Assembly (NCBI GenBank): GCA_965229935.1
Contig: CBDDKB010000002.1
Coordinates: 1,550,001-1,614,000 of the forward strand
Reading direction: 5' to 3'
DNA: 64,000 bases
Origin: SPJN01 sp965229935
Lineage (GTDB): Bacteria; Pseudomonadota; Alphaproteobacteria; SPJN01
The notes beneath the pieces are model-generated. The model was not told where the DNA came from. It saw only the letters and a list, made by a program, of their open reading frames with translations, and did not search any database. How positions within the stretch are numbered: the first letter of the stretch is position 1; each line of letters opens with the position of its first letter. The position numbers and the translations under genes are program-made. Positions 62,806 through 64,000 of this stretch are shown here, piece by piece.

Positions 62806-63438
62806 TTAGGCCTTGCCAGCCCAACTTTCGGCGGCGGCAATATCTGTTGAAAGATAATGCAAGGCCTGTTCAAGCACGCCTTCGGAATCCCATAATGTTC
62901 CTGGACGAGCAGCGGGCAACATCAGCGCAACCTTGTTGGCAAGATCAACCAGATCCTCATAGGCCTCGTCATTATCATCCGGGACAAACCGTTCCAGTAA
63001 ATTGACGACTTGGGCCGACACTTCCATCCGCACATTGACCTGCCGTGTGAAACGGTCAGACAGGAACAAAGTGTTTTGAATTACCAATTGATAAAGCTTG
63101 GGGTGTGCTTCGGCATAGGTCACAGCAGCGGTCACAATGTTGCGCATCGCCCCTGAGAAACTGTCGTCGGCACCAACAGATTTCCCAACAAGTTGAAACA
63201 GCTCACGCTTTGCCTCGTCAATCACGGCTTCGATCAGCGATTCAGAATCTGCGAAATAGGAATAAAACGTGCCATGCCCGACATCTGCGGCCTCTGCCAC
63301 GCGGGCCGGGCTTAAAGACATCACGCCGCCGTCTTCAATCATGTCCTTTGCAGTCATGATGATCTTGCGGCGATTGATGATCTTGTTGGCAGCGCGGCGG
63401 CCAATGCGTTTGCGTAATTGTCGTTCGTCTTCAGCCAT
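62806..63438 (-). CDS. TetR-family regulator
   Basis: A 210-residue protein: helix-turn-helix LSPARVAEAADVGHGTFYSYF (residues about 40-60) after a basic N terminus (RKRIGRRAANKIINRRKII), and a helical C-terminal domain. It is convergent with the chaperone gene (7-bp gap) and lies 12 bp after the receiver gene on the same strand, so they form a probable operon. It may regulate the fibre locus but no operator is assigned. Confidence 0.86.
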   Translation of the reverse strand: MAEDERQLRKRIGRRAANKIINRRKIIMTAKDMIEDGGVMSLSPARVAEAADVGHGTFYSYFADSESLIEAVIDEAKRELFQLVGKSVGADDSFSGAMRNIVTAAVTYAEAHPKLYQLVIQNTLFLSDRFTRQVNVRMEVSAQVVNLLERFVPDDNDEAYEDLVDLANKVALMLPAARPGTLWDSEGVLEQALHYLSTDIAAAESWAGKA

Positions 63439-63450
63439 CAGACGTCCCCC

Positions 63451-63840
63451 CTATGCGGCGCCAAGTCCCGTCAAGGCATCGCAGATTGCGTCAACGGACA
63501 GCGGCTTCAACACAACAGCAACATTCATTGCCCGCTCCCCCTCCTTAAACGCCAGATCGTCTGCATTTGCGCCTGTTACGATCACAATTGGTGTTTCCAT
63601 ATTGGCACCACCGCGCCGCAATTCACGCATGAGGTTCAAGCCATCAAGGTCTGGCAGCAAGACATCACACAAAATCACATCGACTTTTTCTTTTGAAAGG
63701 GTTTCAAGCGCATCACTTGCAACGTCGAACCCGATCAATTCACAATTCTCGAATTTGCGGGTTGCTCGTTTCAGTCCGGTTAGGACAACAATGTCATCGT
63801 CGATGACTGCAATTTTTTTATTGCCAAACTCAAATGGCAT
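63451..63840 (-). CDS. Single-domain response regulator
   Basis: A 129-residue receiver: IAVIDDDIVV acidic pair, phospho-acceptor Asp59 in ILCDVLLPDLDG, VTGANAD and Lys in VLKPLS. There is no output domain. It precedes the TetR gene by 12 bp and is the nearest receiver to the membrane kinase at 58875-61070, which makes a kinase-receiver-TetR circuit possible. Confidence 0.88.
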   Translation of the reverse strand: MPFEFGNKKIAVIDDDIVVLTGLKRATRKFENCELIGFDVASDALETLSKEKVDVILCDVLLPDLDGLNLMRELRRGGANMETPIVIVTGANADDLAFKEGERAMNVAVVLKPLSVDAICDALTGLGAA

Positions 63841-64000
63841 AAACCCTACGCTCCAATCTACTTTTACACTTGCTGCTTAGGCCCCCACCCGGCAACAACA
63901 CCTCACCATATTCCTGGCACGACGTCGGGTCAATTAGGATAAATGGTCAAGATTTCTACATGGGCCATTTTGTCATATCGCTTCAGGTTATGATCCTGTC
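63841..64000. other. Window end, no gene seen
   Basis: 160 bases with no frame that I can support. The A+T-rich part near 63930-63980 may be a promoter for the receiver gene or for a gene outside the window. Confidence 0.4.

Overview
The window comes from an alphaproteobacterium of moderate G+C, most likely marine. The evidence is internal: three perfect CtrA-type boxes (TTAA-N7-TTAAC), an alphaproteobacterial LexA box (GAAC-N7-GAAC) before imuA-imuB-dnaE2, a complete Tad/Cpa pilus locus, a HAD hydrolase next to ribF, a HisZ gene, and a tRNA-His of the derived type without G-1 (A73, G1:U72). The order cannot be fixed from this sequence alone.

Layout. 1-6.7 kb: ribF end and HAD hydrolase, an SDR, a Crp/Fnr regulator, a TetR/DUF2236 pair with a clear palindromic operator, a class III aminotransferase and a GNAT. 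6.8-9.0 kb: groES-groEL under CIRCE. 9-16 kb: glutathione transferase, a cation-efflux/MerR pair, hisS-hisZ-hisG with tRNA-His, and an epoxide-hydrolase-like enzyme. 16.3-24.3 kb: an ACT-domain protein, two OmpA-type proteins sharing an extra domain, two single-domain receivers, a pseudo-receiver fused to a MarR-like domain, and a large histidine kinase. 24.3-34.4 kb: a minus-strand Tad pilus operon behind a CtrA box. 34.6-40.4 kb: an orphan ZnuC-like ATPase, a strikingly structured 330-bp non-coding stretch, and an esterase/lipase/beta-lactamase-like/lytic-transglycosylase group. 40.5-47.8 kb: tRNA-Gln, an APC permease and the SOS mutasome imuA-imuB-dnaE2. 47.8-54.7 kb: a sulfatase and a full non-phosphorylative L-fucose pathway (mutarotase, dehydrogenase, lactonase, fuconate dehydratase, 2-keto-3-deoxyfuconate dehydrogenase, diketo-acid hydrolase). 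54.7-62.8 kb: a chaperone-usher type surface-fibre locus with three paralogous secreted subunits, one usher and one chaperone, interrupted by an opposite-strand membrane histidine kinase. 62.8-63.8 kb: a receiver-TetR pair.

The most unusual feature is in the fibre locus. Two of the three subunit genes (55104-55628 and 61355-61882) have the same non-coding architecture: an 18-nt promoter-region box, a 5'-leader hairpin whose stem covaries between the copies and whose loop reads GCCGAACGAA(A)CTTT, and, after the gene, an element starting TTCGTTCGGCC followed by two small hairpins and a terminator. The 3' element is the exact reverse complement of the 5' hairpin loop and inner stem (12 nt in one copy; 16 nt with one G-U in the other). 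This suggests long-range pairing between the 5' and 3' ends of the mRNA, or an sRNA released from the 3' end that acts on the leader. I do not recognise it as a described RNA family.
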